Positions 26,801-39,093 are shown, counted from the stretch's first letter. The stretch is DNA of 64,000 nucleotides from Haliclona indistincta (GCA_964017065.1 OZ024785.1:14791965-14855964); one strand, 5' to 3'. Program-made: numbers and translations. Notes: generated by a model not told the origin, from the letters alone.

Positions 26801-26907
26801 GCATCCAGTGGGTCAGCATGGTCTCCCTCATTAGGAGGTGCACCAGTGAAAGACCAGCTCATCGTCCCACCATGAGCAATGTCATGGACCTACTGGCTAG
26901 GATATAG
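23871..26907 (+). CDS. Kelch-coiled coil-TKL kinase protein K2, intact
   Basis: Nine exons: 23871-24423, 24591-24754, 24868-25056, 25112-25259, 25376-25506, 25565-25669, 25757-25852, 25908-26045, 26101-26907; 776 residues with every phase matching. Residues 1-351 are Kelch-type repeats (LYLWGG, SLYYFGGY, ALFGG, LVIVGG, LLVAFGG with following W/D positions), probably a beta-propeller. Residues about 355-508 are a Glu/Lys/Gln-rich coiled coil. Residues 509-776 are a complete kinase: glycine loop GRGGWGEV, Lys559, alphaC Glu577, HRDISSAN (Asp653, Asn658), DYG in place of DFG (Asp675), APE (Glu700), DVYSYGILLVEM. The RGLRVAAKFLH and KLRHPHLLLFIGA strings point to the TKL group, and all catalytic residues are present. 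No signal peptide or membrane span, so probably cytoplasmic. Domain calls are firm; pathway and partners are unknown. Confidence 0.9.
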
Positions 26908-28392
26908 AGCTGTCTACACATGATACTACTGTACAACAACATACCACATGTAAATTAAATGTAAATTTTTTATCAGACTTAGCATTTTCTTAATTATTTA
27001 AATTTAAATTTTGATGTCTTGCTCTCAAATACTAGTGAGTCTAAGAATCTTGTGTAGTTGAACTAGCTAGTATAATTACACAAGCAGTTAGTCCTTGAAT
27101 TAGTGTGACATGACGGCTATAGCTGGACGTAGGTGTGCGACTGTGCGTGAATGGCCTCATTCAGGGTTGGCTTCCTCAATAACCAGCTGAATTGGCTCAG
27201 TAGTATCAGTAGCTGCATGTGTCATGAGTGGAGCCACTTCATCATCAGATATGAGTAATAACTATACTTGATAATCATCAGATCTACCATCGAATATTAA
27301 TTAACATCCTATCATGAGAGAGCGATGAAAATGAAGCGGAGGGAGGGAAAGAAAATTATTTCACGGCTATGGATACAGCATATTATAGCATAATAGATAA
27401 ATATTTTTTAAGTGCAAATAAAATTGAATAAGTTAAAATCTGCAATGCTGCATTCTCCATGAACTAGGGAATCAATGAATCTCATTTAAGGTCCATGTGT
27501 ATCCATTTGCCTCGTACCCATTCTCTTAGGCATTGCTGTTCTGCAATGAATACTGTTATCAGTAATCAGCTGTAAATACCCTAGCTATCTATTTCGCTGT
27601 GGAACACAATTGAAGATCATGAATACACTTCAATTATGATGAATTCTTTCTGTCATAATAGCTGATGTAGAATAGCTACATCAGCAGTAGCTACTATAAT
27701 AGCTGTACAATGCAGTACAGCTATTATAGTGAAGCTTTGACACTTTCATAAAAATAATTGTCTGTAGCAGAATTGAATGGCTCAATGCAAAAAGGGGATA
27801 AGTGACAATTTTTTCAAATTTGATATTTTACTACAGATTTGTAGCCTTATCCTTCGTCTTTCTTTGTGCAAAGTGTCATAGGATTCTGTTGCTTCACTGC
27901 TCTACTGCAAAGCTATTTAATAGCATAACTGGGCGTTATTTAGAATCTGTGTATTTATAGCAATAGCTAAATATAGCAATCAGAAATACTTGAACTTTAA
28001 CCCCTTTTTTCTCAAAATAATAAAATTGGTACTTATCCCCTTTTTGCACTGAGCCATTCAATTCTAGTGATGTAGCTACTGCTACAACAGCTTATAATAA
28101 ATGAACTGCAAAATGAACTGATAGCCTAGCTAATATTAGACGCTGTCATGAGTCAGTACACACTTGGTTACCGTTTTAAACAATGCCATGATTATAAACA
28201 CTCTATTGTTCTATTGTGTGAGTTCAATAATAATGAGAACATTTTGACGAAATGGAAGAGGGAGTAATCTAGCATCCGTAGTGTAAGTGGATGAATGAAT
28301 GAATGCATAACTTTGACGTCTGAGGGAATATCACTTTGTCATTGTGTGTGATATAGTTAAGTAGAGACTTCCATTATGAACATCATCTTTGC
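26908..28392. other. K2 to CUB copy B spacer
   Basis: Contains the antisense acidic ORF remnant (27110-27300) and the MITE at 27775-28059. No other coding exon seen. Confidence 0.6.
27775..28059. mobile_element. MITE with 4-bp AATT duplication
   Basis: 285 bp with about 30-bp imperfect terminal inverted repeats (GAATGGCTCAATGCAAAAAG left, CTTTTTGCACTGAGCCATTC right). AATT flanks both ends (27771-27774, 28060-28063). The matching site before CUB copy C (near 43081-43090) is empty and reads CAGAATTCTAG, which confirms the insertion. Confidence 0.9.
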
Positions 28393-28487
28393 TATAAAAG
28401 CAGAGAGCATGCAGTGCCAGATCAAGTCAGAACTAGCAAGTGAGTTAACATTACTAGGAACAAGATACAGTTCTTATAGTAATAGCT

Positions 28488-29437
28488 ATGAAGCAGTCTC
28501 TCATTATTCTTAGTTTGTTTGGAGCTCTACTCAGCTCATTCGTGTTGCCGACAATGCAGTTACCAATCATATCTCGTAATGCTCCACCACAACACAGATG
28601 TTTGAAAGCCAAAGGAGCGTGGAGTAAATGCAACTTTGAAAAAATGCGCCTTTAGAGACATTTCATACGTTTGAAGAGCTACAAGTTGAGAATGATATTC
28701 GTAGTGGCAGAATACTACTTCCAGCTGTAAAGTGAGTTATAGCTTTGATTTGCAAACATATCACATATGACAATTTTGCGCTTTTTCCCTACAGTTCTGT
28801 ATCGTGCACTGGACTGAAGTTCTATCAGAAAAGCAGTGTTTCACCGTGTCCAGCTACTTGCAGGTTTAGCAAACCAAAAGACATAAAATGTGACAAATCA
28901 TCCAGTAACCTGCTCCAAGTGTACACGCCTCCACATGGTACACCTATTGTGACCGTTCGATCTACTGATAGTGAGTGCTCAGCTACTCAACACCGCTATC
29001 CCAGGAGACAAATGTGCCTATATAACATTGACATGTCATCTTGCCCATCTGGATATGTCAAAGTCAACGATGCTTCACATCTGAACATCACTACACGAAG
29101 TGATGGATGCACTGGGGACTTCCTGCTAGTCATGAACAATGGACAGAATTACAAGGTGTGTGGAAGCAGCTGGCCCAGTGATCAACAGATCATTCTAGGA
29201 ACAAACTTCCAACTATTGTTCTGGAGCGGACAGAACTATGAGACAAGAGGCACAGGGTTCAAACTACAGCTAGAGTGCCATACTAGACCAGTAGAGCCAT
29301 CATCAACAGCAACACATCATGAGTCAACTAGTGTAGTACATGAAGGATCAACACCAGTACACCACACATCACTAACCACTGCTATACCATCACCCACTCC
29401 AATAGAGCTGACCAGTTCATCAGGAGACTATAACTAG
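28488..29437 (+). pseudogene. CUB-like gene copy B, 1-nt deletion in exon 1
   Basis: Exon 1 is 28488-28731 and exon 2 is 28795-29437. Exon 1 is 244 nt, against 245 in copies C and D, because the A-run after AACTTTG has six A instead of seven. The frame then reads a TAG stop a few codons later (about 28655). Exon 2 is fully open and as conserved as in the other copies, and the TATA block is present. So the loss is very recent, or a homopolymer sequencing error. If the base is restored the product matches copies C and D. Confidence 0.8.
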
Positions 29438-29740
29438 TACTATGAACAATATTATTAGTACTTGACTATACAGTATAATGCTGTACACTATTAACAGTTC
29501 TGTAATACTTGTATCAATACAACTGTTATGCTACAATACTTTAAAGTACTCAAATCATCAATATCTTTCTTTGTTAAAAGTACTGCAATAATGGCGTTAC
29601 ATGACTACTTCTAATCTAAACTCAAAACACGTCATGCAAGGATTACAGTGACGAAAGGCCATGTCAAATAGCTTCAGATCAACTTGCTGCAAGAAAGATC
29701 TCAGTTGTCAATTGTGTATGTGTCAATCATGCCAAATATA

Positions 29741-29889
29741 GGTTAGACGATGGATTCGAGGTGTCTACGGGATTTAGATCACCGCGGAAACCGATGTTTT
29801 AGACGTCCCGAGCGCGTAGCGCGAGGGCGTCTATTTCGGTTTCCAAGGTGAGCTAAATCTCGTAGGCACCGAGAATCTATCGTCTGAGG
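29741..29889. repeat. Hairpin (MITE-like) element
   Basis: Left arm ACGGGATTTAGATCACCGCG-GAAACCGA pairs imperfectly with the right arm starting TCGGTTTCCAAGGTGAGC, around a GC-rich loop (GAGCGCGTAGCGCGAGGGCG). It seems to truncate the Kelch remnant seen 3' of copies C and D. Confidence 0.75.
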
Positions 29890-30330
29890 TGTTTAGACCA
29901 TACCTGCGCTTAAGCAAACGAAGCGCTTGGGGTAGTAGAGAGCCCAGAGAAGTTCCCAGAGTCAAGCGGCAGCCCGTTTTCAAACGATGGCAGTATAAAC
30001 TCGCGTGCGTTTTTCGACGACGCCATTTTGTTGTGGTTATTAATGACGTGGTTAATTAAAGGTGGTCTAAGTAAACTCAGCGGTGTACTAAGTGAAATCA
30101 GCGGTGGTCTACTTGATTTAGTTTACCTCTGGCTGACCAATCAAAATGCAGAATTACATTGAAGTATGGTCTAAGATATCGTATTGTAGCTGATCAAATA
30201 TAATGTATTAGTGATGTATAAAGCAATATTCCACTCAGTCATACATATCTGCACATTGTAGCACCATCATTAGACGAAGATGAGTTCAGACATGTACCAC
30301 TAGAGAATAGACAACACAATGATCGTTAAT

Positions 30331-30732
30331 TTATAATAAAAAATCACTCTTGTTTATAAATGTTTTGTGAGAAAATGTTTCATTTGAGCTCAAAATATAC
30401 AATGTTAACAGCTGCAAGTACATGTACTCACTTGACTCCACAAGGTGTATTCTCTGAGGAGTGGTTGGACAATTCAAGTGGTTGGACTTAAAATTGTTAA
30501 AATCAGAAACACCCAAATGAAAATTAATAAGCCGAGTCTTGAGAGGATTTAATTGTAGACCAAGACAACTACCATGTGATTCACAACTAGCAAGAAGGGT
30601 GCGTAAGGCAGAGGCCAAAAGAACTATACCATTTGCATATGCAAGGGCGCCTGCATAATGGGTATTCCAAACACAACCAACTCCAGTATACTCAAGCTTT
30701 ATAAGCAGCTCATCTAAATAAATAGAAAACAA
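30331..30732 (-). pseudogene. Non-LTR retrotransposon reverse transcriptase fragment
   Basis: A 133-codon minus-strand ORF encodes FSIYLDELLIKLE, CVWNTHYAGALAYANG and LQLNPLKTRLINF. These match the region around the catalytic YADD box of LINE-type reverse transcriptases. Here YADD reads YANG, so both catalytic aspartates are lost. Both ends are truncated and no endonuclease domain is present. A dead relic of a LINE; clade not determined. Confidence 0.82.
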
Positions 30733-30840
30733 TACAGGTAGTTGATAGTTAAACCTTTAGTCCCTGAATTTTTTGACGAAAATTCGACTTGCTCTAAACT
30801 GACAGTTTGTCTTGCAATTTTCTACAACATGCAGTATGCT

Positions 30841-31170
30841 AGCTGTTCCAAACCAGGAGCGCATATAAACAAGGGAGCATGTAACTCTGTAAACGGCGAA
30901 ATCCTAACATGGCTGCTGTTCTAAAAATAATAGTTTCCATACAAGAACTATAATCCATATAAGGTCTATAATTTAACCGCGCCTCTATCCGGTATATTAT
31001 TAATAACGGGTGTGTACTAGTTATTACATCCGCAAACGTCACATTTATACTTTATATGGAAGTACTAAAAATAGCAAGTCCGCCATATTAGGATTTCGCC
31101 GTTATATGGGGTAGTGTTCAGAGTTACATGCTCCCTTGTTTATATGCGCTCCTGTCCAAACTAGCACTGT
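30841..31170. repeat. Foldback element, arms about 75 bp
   Basis: 30841-30915 (AGCGCATATAAACAAGGGAG, CATGTAACTCTG, GGCGAAATCCTAA) pairs with 31085-31170 in reverse complement, around a loop of about 170 bp. Confidence 0.85.
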
Positions 31171-31872
31171 CTTTTCCTGGCATGTCAAAGTTCACGACCA
31201 TGTACCAAAGTCTGAGTTGGCCACTCCCACTTCGGAACTGAAGCCACTTAAGTGCTTCGACCTCGTCATTTTTCAGCCAATTGTGGTCTTCGTTTAGCCC
31301 TGGTGACTGATACAAAAACCTGGTGGTGTCCAGGTGAGCAAACAGCACAGTTTAGACTATATTGTATGCCCAAGTATGCATTTCCGGGCATCCTGAAGCC
31401 TTAAAAATGCCAAAAGTGGAGAGGGGCTCCGCCCATTCCAACCCCGGGTTAACGGGGGACGCCCCCTTTAATATTCCCCCGTGCTGTACATTTTAGTGGG
31501 GAGGGCGCGCCGAACACAGTGGGTTTTTTCAGGTAAAGTCATCTTTTGCAATTAAACTTGATTTGACCTTCTAGAGAACTTTTTGCACTATTTATGACGT
31601 CTAGAGTAGGTGGAGTCAATTATGACGCCTAAAGGCGTCAAAAGGGCTTAAAGGGTTAAGAAAAAGCGCTTGCAAGCAGGTAGCCACATGCCTTTACTAT
31701 CCTCAGCGTTTCAATCGTGACAGTAGCTTACGCTGTATTTGAATATGGCGACCTGACCTGTTATGTGTTAGTACACATAATTATGGTGGCTATGGTTGCA
31801 GCCGGCTGGTACCAGCCCCACCCAGCCATAGCAACTACCACGTGTTTACAAGATGGCGACATACAGTCCTAG

Positions 31873-33913
31873 ACTAGCCGATAGAGACAGTACGTTAGCC
31901 ATTAGTAAAACTCCGAAAATTAGCATATACGGGTTGAGCAATCACGTGATAACTATGGATGAATACTGACAACTAAAAACCCTAAAAACCTTCTCCTAAC
32001 AGCGCAAAGTCGGGAGGGTCGTCCTAAACCGGGACTTCGGCCCTTGGTAAGCCTAAGGATCGTCGGGAGGGCGTCCTAAACCGGGCCTTCGGCCCTTGGT
32101 AAGCCTAAGGATCGTCGGGAGGGTCGTCCTAAACAGGGCCTTCGGCCCTAGCTAAGGATCGTCGAGAGGGTCGTTCTAAACAGGGCGTCCGGCCCTAGCT
32201 AAGGATCGTCGAGCAATTGGCTAAAAACTTAAGTTTTGTATTTAAAAAAATAAAAACATAAATGCAACGAGAAAAGAACACTGGGCGATTATTGCATTAC
32301 AAGGCACTGTCCTAAACCGCTGAGCCACCGGAACCTGCTGACCGGTTAATGCTACAAACAAGCCTTTATAGAGTAATTGATCAAACTTCGTCCGGTATCA
32401 ATAATCGGCAATCCGTATGCCGAGAGAAAAAGGACTTTCCAGTTAGCGACTGTATGTTTCAAGAGCTGTTCATGTCCCTATAAAGTAGTAATAATTATAA
32501 GCGCTGATCTTTCCCAGAGACGGAACTGTGATACAAAGGAAGACGCTGACGAATAGTATCAATCTTCGTCATACAGGGACTTAACTCCGTCTTTGTGATT
32601 TATTGCTAAGCCGCAGCTGGCGCTGCTAACAAAAACACTTGCATGCAACTCCCACTAGTTAGCTCTACAAGGAAGCACAACGGCGCCAAACTACAAGCGT
32701 CCTCTTTCCTGTAAGGCATGACGAATTTACGAACGAAAATTGCTGACTATGCAATTAATAACTATTATGTTTTATGTCAAATATTAGAGAGAGGATTATA
32801 ATTTTTAAATGATTGAGGATTTGAAAGTGCTGAATAATAATTATTTCAGATCTTCCTGTTGACAACTGTAATAAATCAATAAAAATAATTGTAATTTCAT
32901 TATTATGTACCTCCTCTTATTAACTTGCTCTTGTACAGTTTAGATCTGAATCTGTATGTGTTTACAAGTACATGTATCAAGTCTATATTTTGGTTAACAA
33001 TTTCAACATACCAACAGGAGGTTTCAATTTCTGAGTACGTGTAACACCAACAGAGCTGTCTGAATCTGACAAGCACATGTCAAAGGTTAACAATTTCAAC
33101 ATACCTATAGAAATCTTTGACTTCACTCCTCACTGAGTACGTGTAACACCACCAGAGCTGTCTGAATCAGACAAACACATATCACATGATATTTTGGTTA
33201 ACAATTATTGTCAAGAAGTCTTCGACTTCATTCCTCGCTGAGTATGTGTAACACCACTACGCTAATAAGAGGAGGTACATAATAATGAAATTATCCTCAA
33301 ACAATCATGTTTATTGATTTGTTACAGTTGTCAACAGGAGAATCTGAACTATTGTTCGACACTTTCAAATCCTAAAAATTATAATCCTCTCACTAATATT
33401 TTTGACATAAAACTTAATTTTTATTAATTGCATAGTCAGCAATTTCCGTTCGTAAATTCGTCATGCCTTACAGGAAAGAGGACGCTTTGCAGTTTGGCGC
33501 CGTTGTGCTTCCTTGTAGAGCTAACTAGTGGGAGTTGCATGCAAGTGTTTTTGTTAGCAGCGCCAGCTGCGGCTTAGCAATAAATCACAAAGACGGAGTT
33601 AAGTCCCTGTATGACGAAGATTGATACTATTCGTCAGCGTCTTCCTTTGTATCACAGTTCTGTCTCTGGGAAAGATCAGCGCTTATAATTATCACTACTT
33701 TATAGGGACATGAACAGCTCTTGAAACATACAGTCGCTAACTGGAAAGTCCTTTTTCTCTCGGTATACGGATTGCCGATTATTGATACCGGACGAAGTTT
33801 GATCAATTACTCTAGTGATTTTGTACACGCGCACACGTAGACAGTGTGCGCACGTGACGTATAATTTCTGGTGTTTTTTACTAATGGCTAACGTACTGTC
33901 TCTATCGGCTAGT
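31873..33913. mobile_element. 2.0-kb foldback transposon splitting the K3 5' end
   Basis: Terminal inverted repeats of about 37 bp begin ACTAGCCGATAGAGACAGTA. Target duplication AGTCCTAG (31865-31872) / AGCCCTAG (33914-33921), 7 of 8 matching. Inside are a second set of arms of roughly 560 bp (32358-32935 against 33263-33815) and four tandem units of 50-60 bp at 32011-32213. An 8-bp duplication suggests hAT-type mobilisation; no transposase ORF. Confidence 0.9.
32011..32213. repeat. Four tandem repeats inside the K3 foldback element
   Basis: Units of about 50-60 bp share GGGAGGGTCGTCCTAAAC, CTTCGGCCCT and CTAAGGATCGTCG. Confidence 0.88.
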
Positions 33914-36900
33914 AGCCCTAGTTCTCCTCCTCTGCCTCAGCCTCGCAGTGGTCACACAACACTTTGTGTTGATGGTCACCTGTACATGTGGGGAGGATGG
34001 ATGGATGGTATACCAGAGGTACACGATAGTCCAGAGAAGAGAGAGTTCCTGTCTAGTGTGGACGTGTTTCAATCAGACTGTGGTGACTGGATACGGCGGG
34101 AGACCAGTGGAACACCTCCACTGGGAGTGAGGGGATATTGCTGTGCTGCAGTGGGTGACTCGCTATATTATTTTGGTGGTTATTGTGGACATGATAAGTG
34201 CTATCATAATAGTGTGCACAAGCTGAGCACATCTAGATCCCTTCAATGGACGATGCTATCTCCCTCTACATCTGAGAGTGGGGCACCGATGAGGAAGGTG
34301 AACAGTGGTATGGTAGCATTCAGGGATGGTGAAGAGGACATCTTATGTGTAGTAGCAGGGATTGGTCCTACTCCAACACATCGTCAACCTGGAGCACAGT
34401 ATAAAACTGATAATGTTTCTACCTGGTCATGTAATGAACAACACATGTTCAGTCTAAGTACTAGTGAGTATAATATTACTTGATAAGCATGCTGAGTATG
34501 ACAACAATCATTGCGTTCTTGTTTTATCAGAGATAATAATATACTACGTAGTATAATAATTATTATCTCTGGTTTTATCTATTGATTGTAATCTCACTAT
34601 TCTCGATGCTCTAGTCTATTCTCTCAATGTGTTGTGTATTGTGTTATTGAGTGAGAGATGATGTCATCACCTCCTGCAGGAGAGTGGAGCTCACCAAGAG
34701 TCACTGGACAGCCTCCTCCTCCATGTAGTAGCTTCACTCTCACTCCAGTGGGTGAGAGGAGAACTGCGCTAGTTGGTGGTATTATTGGATCAGAAGCCGT
34801 CAGTGATGACCTACTGATAGTTGAGCTGACCAAACATACTGTGGTGAGTGTGTGATAGTGAGCTGGGTTGATCCACTTGTTAGTAACTCACTCACACATC
34901 ATGCACTCACAGTACACTATCTTATTGTGTTGTACTAACCCATCTGCTCTACCAGCACTGGACTAAGATCAACAAACCTTCAGCTTTCAGCTTTGCAAAA
35001 TGGCCTGTAAAGAGGTGTGGTCATGCTGCCGCATGTGTGAGTGATCCACTACTAGTGATAGTGGGAGGGATGAGGTATGATGAAAATTGCACTACTATCA
35101 GTGATTGTTGGATTCATGACCTCACTACAATGAAGTGGAAGAAGGTAATTTGTGTTGTACATGTGTATCAGATACTGTATGTTTGGTTTTGGTCTTCAGC
35201 TACCACTCCCTGACACTGTGACTGAGCGTGTGTACCACTCACTCTCTGCAATACAACTATCACCACACAATGTGTTGCTGGTAGCTTTTGGTGGACGGAG
35301 ATCACTCGATAGTGATAAATTATCTGACACTGTCCTCATTGAATTGAGTGAGTGTGATGCTCAATTGCAGTACAGTCAGTAGCTATAGTGACACAAACTA
35401 GCTGCGCAGTACTCATAACAGCTCCTCTCTTCATGCAGTCCAGGGAGGAGATGGTCAGTGGGTGGTGGGGAAAGTAGGACAATCCTTGGAAGACAAGAGG
35501 GTGTACCAACAATTGTTGTCAGAGGGAAGGAGGAGGGTGAAGGAAAGTAGTGGTATGCTCTGTGAGGTGAGACATAGTTCCCTCTGACAATGCTGTTAGT
35601 AATGGTGGCTATATAGCTACCAAATCACACAACAACAACTAGACAGCTGGGGAGAGCAAGAGAGATTGAGCCTAAACAAATGACATACATTCAGCAACTG
35701 ACTAGAGAGAAGGAACAAGTGACTAGAGAGAAGGAACAAGTGACTAGAGAGAAGGAACAAGTGACTGGAGAGAAGGAAAAAGTGACTAGAGAGAAGGAAC
35801 AAGTGACTAGAGAGAAGGAACAAGTGACTAGAGAGAAGGAACAGGTTTGCTCGTTGTACAACTTACTAGCATTTGTAATGTGTGAGAAAAATTGACACAG
35901 ACTGTCTGGAACTGTGCACAGCCACTGCATGGTTTGTCACTGCGCTCTGTGTAGCCACTATGTGTTGTTTTTATGTACCTCATTGTTCAGCATAGTACTT
36001 AAGCTACTTGCATGATCACAGTCTGCTATTCTGCTGTACTGTCATTATTGTAATAACTAGTACATTCATGGAATGGCAGGGGCGAGCCTGAGCATTGATA
36101 TAATTTAGCCTCGTTAGTGTAGAGTACTGTTGTGTATAACATAATAATAATTATTTGCACCAGGTTATGTGGTGAGTCCAGATTTTAGTAGATAAGTCTG
36201 TATTATGTGAACACCAGTTACATGTACACCACAGATTTTTGTGCTATAATGTAACAGCGCTAATGGGTTTGTTGATGGTGAATAGAATCAGTGCAGTTCA
36301 ATAGTTTGGTTATGTTCAGATATGGTGCACTCTCCAACTATCTCTTGCTGAGTGTGTTCCTTGCCTAGGCGTCATGGGAACAATGTACCTGGAAGATGTG
36401 ATGAGTAGGGTTCCTCGGTCTCCTCACTCACTGCAGGCTCTATTGCTATCACACACGAGCTCATTAGACGTACCTAAGTTACTGTTTGCTCTGTTGTAGC
36501 TACTGCTTTCCGCCGGCGTCTCCGGTAGGCCCTTTGATATTCCCTTTGTCGCTCCAGTCGTCCGCTTTCACGTTGATCGGGTGACTCTGCCTCTCATCGT
36601 CGCTTTCTGGTAGCGGCCTTGTTGTGTAAAAGTTATTGCTTTTCAGGTGTCTCTGATCTCTGTTGTTGTCGTCCCTGAGTCATGCATCATTGCCAGAATG
36701 CCAGGTATCTTGTGTGAAACCAAGCGCCAATTATAATGTGCGCACGTGCTAAAAAGGGCGTTTCCTAGTTCTCGGGAACATTGAGAAAGGACAAACGCTA
36801 CACTCGTGACAGATAGATTCATTCCCCGCCGCGTGGGCCATTGTGCCAATCAATTTGGGGCTCGCTCAGGCTCGCCCCAATAATTATTGTTAATTTTCAG

Positions 36901-38266
36901 TTGAATTTCTAATTCCATTTTATGATTGATGATTTTCAGTCAAATTGATCAATATAAATTATGCGGTTTTCTATAGGCATTGTTTTTTGTTCCGATCCTT
37001 GTAGAGAGAGCAACAGCTGACAAGACAAGTCCAAGAATTGATCACTAGTAGGAATCAAGTGGTGAGAGAGAACCATCAGCTACAGAAGTCACAGCAAGAG
37101 GTAAACGAGCTACTCAATGAAAAATAATAAAACGTTAAGCTCTCACATCTTGTAGGCACAAGAGATAGTGCAGCAACTGATGAGAGAGAAAGATAAACTA
37201 GTGAGTGAGAAGGAGGAGTTAGTGAGAGAGAACCATCAACTCCAGCAGTCACAGCAAGAGGTAAGCTAGCTTCTCAATGAAAAATATAAAAAATTTTAGC
37301 TCTCACCTCTTGTAGGCACAAGAGAGAGAGCAGCAACTGATGAGAGAGAAGGAGGAGCTCCAGGCAGCCAACACTAGAGGACAGGAAGAGGTCCAGCAGC
37401 TCAGACAGCAGGTCAGTGATAGTAACGTCATTGTACATGGTCACTCTCATCTCCATCAGCTGTCAGTCATGAGCATTGCTGAGGGGAGGGAGGAGCAGCC
37501 CCACTGGGTGGTGAGGAGAGAGGAGGTGGAGCTGACCGAGGAGGTGCTGGGCAGAGGAGGCTGGGGTGAAGTGAGGGTCGCCAAGTTCCGTGGTCTGCGT
37601 GTAGCTGCAAAGTTCCTGCACGATGTAATCCTGTCCAACTACAATCGTCGACTGTTTGTACGAGAGATGACAATGGCTGCCAAGCTACGCCATCCTCACC
37701 TCCTGCTATTTATCGGAGCCACGAGGGAGGGACAAGCCATCATACTAACGCAGCTGATGCCGACCAGCCTGCGCAAGGAGCTGGAGAAAGAAGTTAAGCT
37801 ACCTCGAGTTCACATCACCTCCATTAGCCAAGATGTTGGTCGTGCTCTCTGCTACCTTCACCAATGGCAGCCCCACCCAATAATCCATCGTGACATCAGC
37901 AGTGCCAATGTTCTTCTTGAGCCTATCCCCAATGGCTGCTGGCGAGCTAAGGTATCCGACTATGGATCGGCCAACTTCATGAATCTCGTCTCCACCACCA
38001 TCGGTCCTGGTAACCCAACCTATGCTGCTCCTGAGGCCAGCTCTCCTCGTCAACACTCAACCAAAATGGACGTGTATAGCTACGGTATCCTCCTAGTGGA
38101 GATGTGCCTCGGAGAGCTCCCTGAGTCCCAACCAGAACGTCAGCAAAGACAGATCCAGCACGTCCAGTGGGTCAGCATGGTCTCCCTCATTAGGAGGTGC
38201 ACCAGTGAAAGACCAGCTCATCGTCCCACCATGAGCAATGTCATGGACCTACTGGCTAGGATATAG
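33884..38266 (+). CDS. Kelch-coiled coil-TKL kinase protein K3, intact, transposon-derived start
   Basis: Ten exons: 33884-34463, 34680-34843, 34956-35144, 35200-35347, 35439-35566, 35647-35844, 37005-37100, 37156-37260, 37316-37411, 37460-38266; 836 residues, no frame break. The start ATG (MANVLSLSAS) lies in the right terminal repeat of the foldback element 31873-33913; the paralogue start ATGGCGACATACAG remains stranded at 31853. The Kelch part matches K2. Exon 6 encodes seven TREKEQV heptads, against two or three elsewhere, so the coiled coil is longer. An extra coil exon (8) is shared with K1. Kinase residues: Lys619, Asp713 (HRD), Asp735 (DYG). Like K1, exon 6 uses a shifted acceptor (ACAG|CTG). 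Intron 6 carries element E1. Longest and probably functional member; role unknown. Confidence 0.88.
34521..34579. repeat. Tiny palindromic insertion with 8-bp duplication (K3 intron 1)
   Basis: A 42-nt near-perfect palindrome (34529-34570, arms AGAGATAATAAT, centre ACTACGTAGT) sits between two GTTTTATC copies. K2, K4 and K5 have a single GGTTTTATC there. Confidence 0.85.
35698..35844 (+). repeat. 21-bp coding minisatellite (TREKEQV heptads)
   Basis: Seven in-frame copies of ACTAGAGAGAAGGAACAAGT plus G, each coding one coiled-coil heptad. K1 and K5 have three copies; K2, K4 and K6 have two. Confidence 0.93.
36079..36878. mobile_element. DNA element E1 in K3 intron 6 (uninterrupted copy)
   Basis: 800 bp with the 15-bp terminal inverted repeat GGGGCGAGCCTGAGC; nearly identical to the E1 parts of K1 intron 6. 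K2, K4, K5 and K6 have a short intron 6 without it. Confidence 0.82.
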
Positions 38267-39050
38267 AGCTGACTACACATGATACTACTGTACATCAACA
38301 TACTACATGTAACTACTGTGTGTGTCCTCTTAATTAAATTTCAAATTTTATGTCTTGAATTCAAATATCTGTGAGTCTTAGAATCTCAGTGTAGTTGAAC
38401 AAGACAATTATACTAAACTATAATGTTAGTTCTTGTATTAGTGTGTGATCATGGGCACGAGTGCTAGCTGTCAGATTTGCAGTAATCGCGTGATATTCAG
38501 GATCAGCTTCCTCGTTGATCTCAAGCCCATCAGTTGACTATCAGTAGCTGCATGTGTCATGAGTGGAGCTGCTTCATCATCAGATGAGTCATTATCAGTG
38601 ACTACTTGACTATCATCAGATCTACCATCGAATAATCTGTTAACATCCTATCATGAGAGAGAGATGAAAAATGAAGAGGAGGGAGGGAAACGAAATTATT
38701 ATTCGTAAGGTGCAAAAATAAGTTAAAACCTGCAATGCCGCACTAAAGGCATTATTCCTCGTGATCTAGGGAATCAGTTTTGTGATGAGGTCCAGTTAAG
38801 GTCCATGTGTAAGTAGGCATTTGATAAGTAATTGCTATTCTGCAATAAAATACTGTTATCACTTATCAGCTGTCTATACCTACTTTACATGTACTGTGGA
38901 CCACAAATGTGGATTCATCAATACTCTTCAGTTATGAACTCTTGATGCCATAAATTTGAATTCGAATATTCCAATAAATTCACAAAGAGGGAGAAAAGTC
39001 TTGAGAAAAAGGGATGGATGGCATGGCACTATAGTTGCCGCCAGCTGGAA
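38267..39050. other. K3-K4 spacer
   Basis: Contains the antisense acidic ORF remnant (38450-38650), here with an open minus-strand frame LFDGRSDDSQVVTDNDSSDD after a TTAACAG acceptor-like site. It lacks the foldback element present in the K1-K2 spacer. Nothing else seen. Confidence 0.6.
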
Positions 39051-39093
39051 CCAGCCCCGCCCATGCAGCATTGCAAACTCACATGTTTTCAAG

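Larger units (their letters stand above)
29440..31850. other. CUB copy B to K3 spacer, repeat-rich
   Basis: Contains a hairpin element (29741-29889), a LINE fragment (30331-30732), a foldback (30841-31170) and, at its right end, the old K3 promoter and first codons (31813-31872). No host gene exon recognised between 31171 and 31800. Confidence 0.6.

Noticed and set aside
33815..33883. N-terminal extension of K3 upstream of MANVLSLSAS
   Set aside because: It would need a GTG start; the first in-frame ATG is at 33884.
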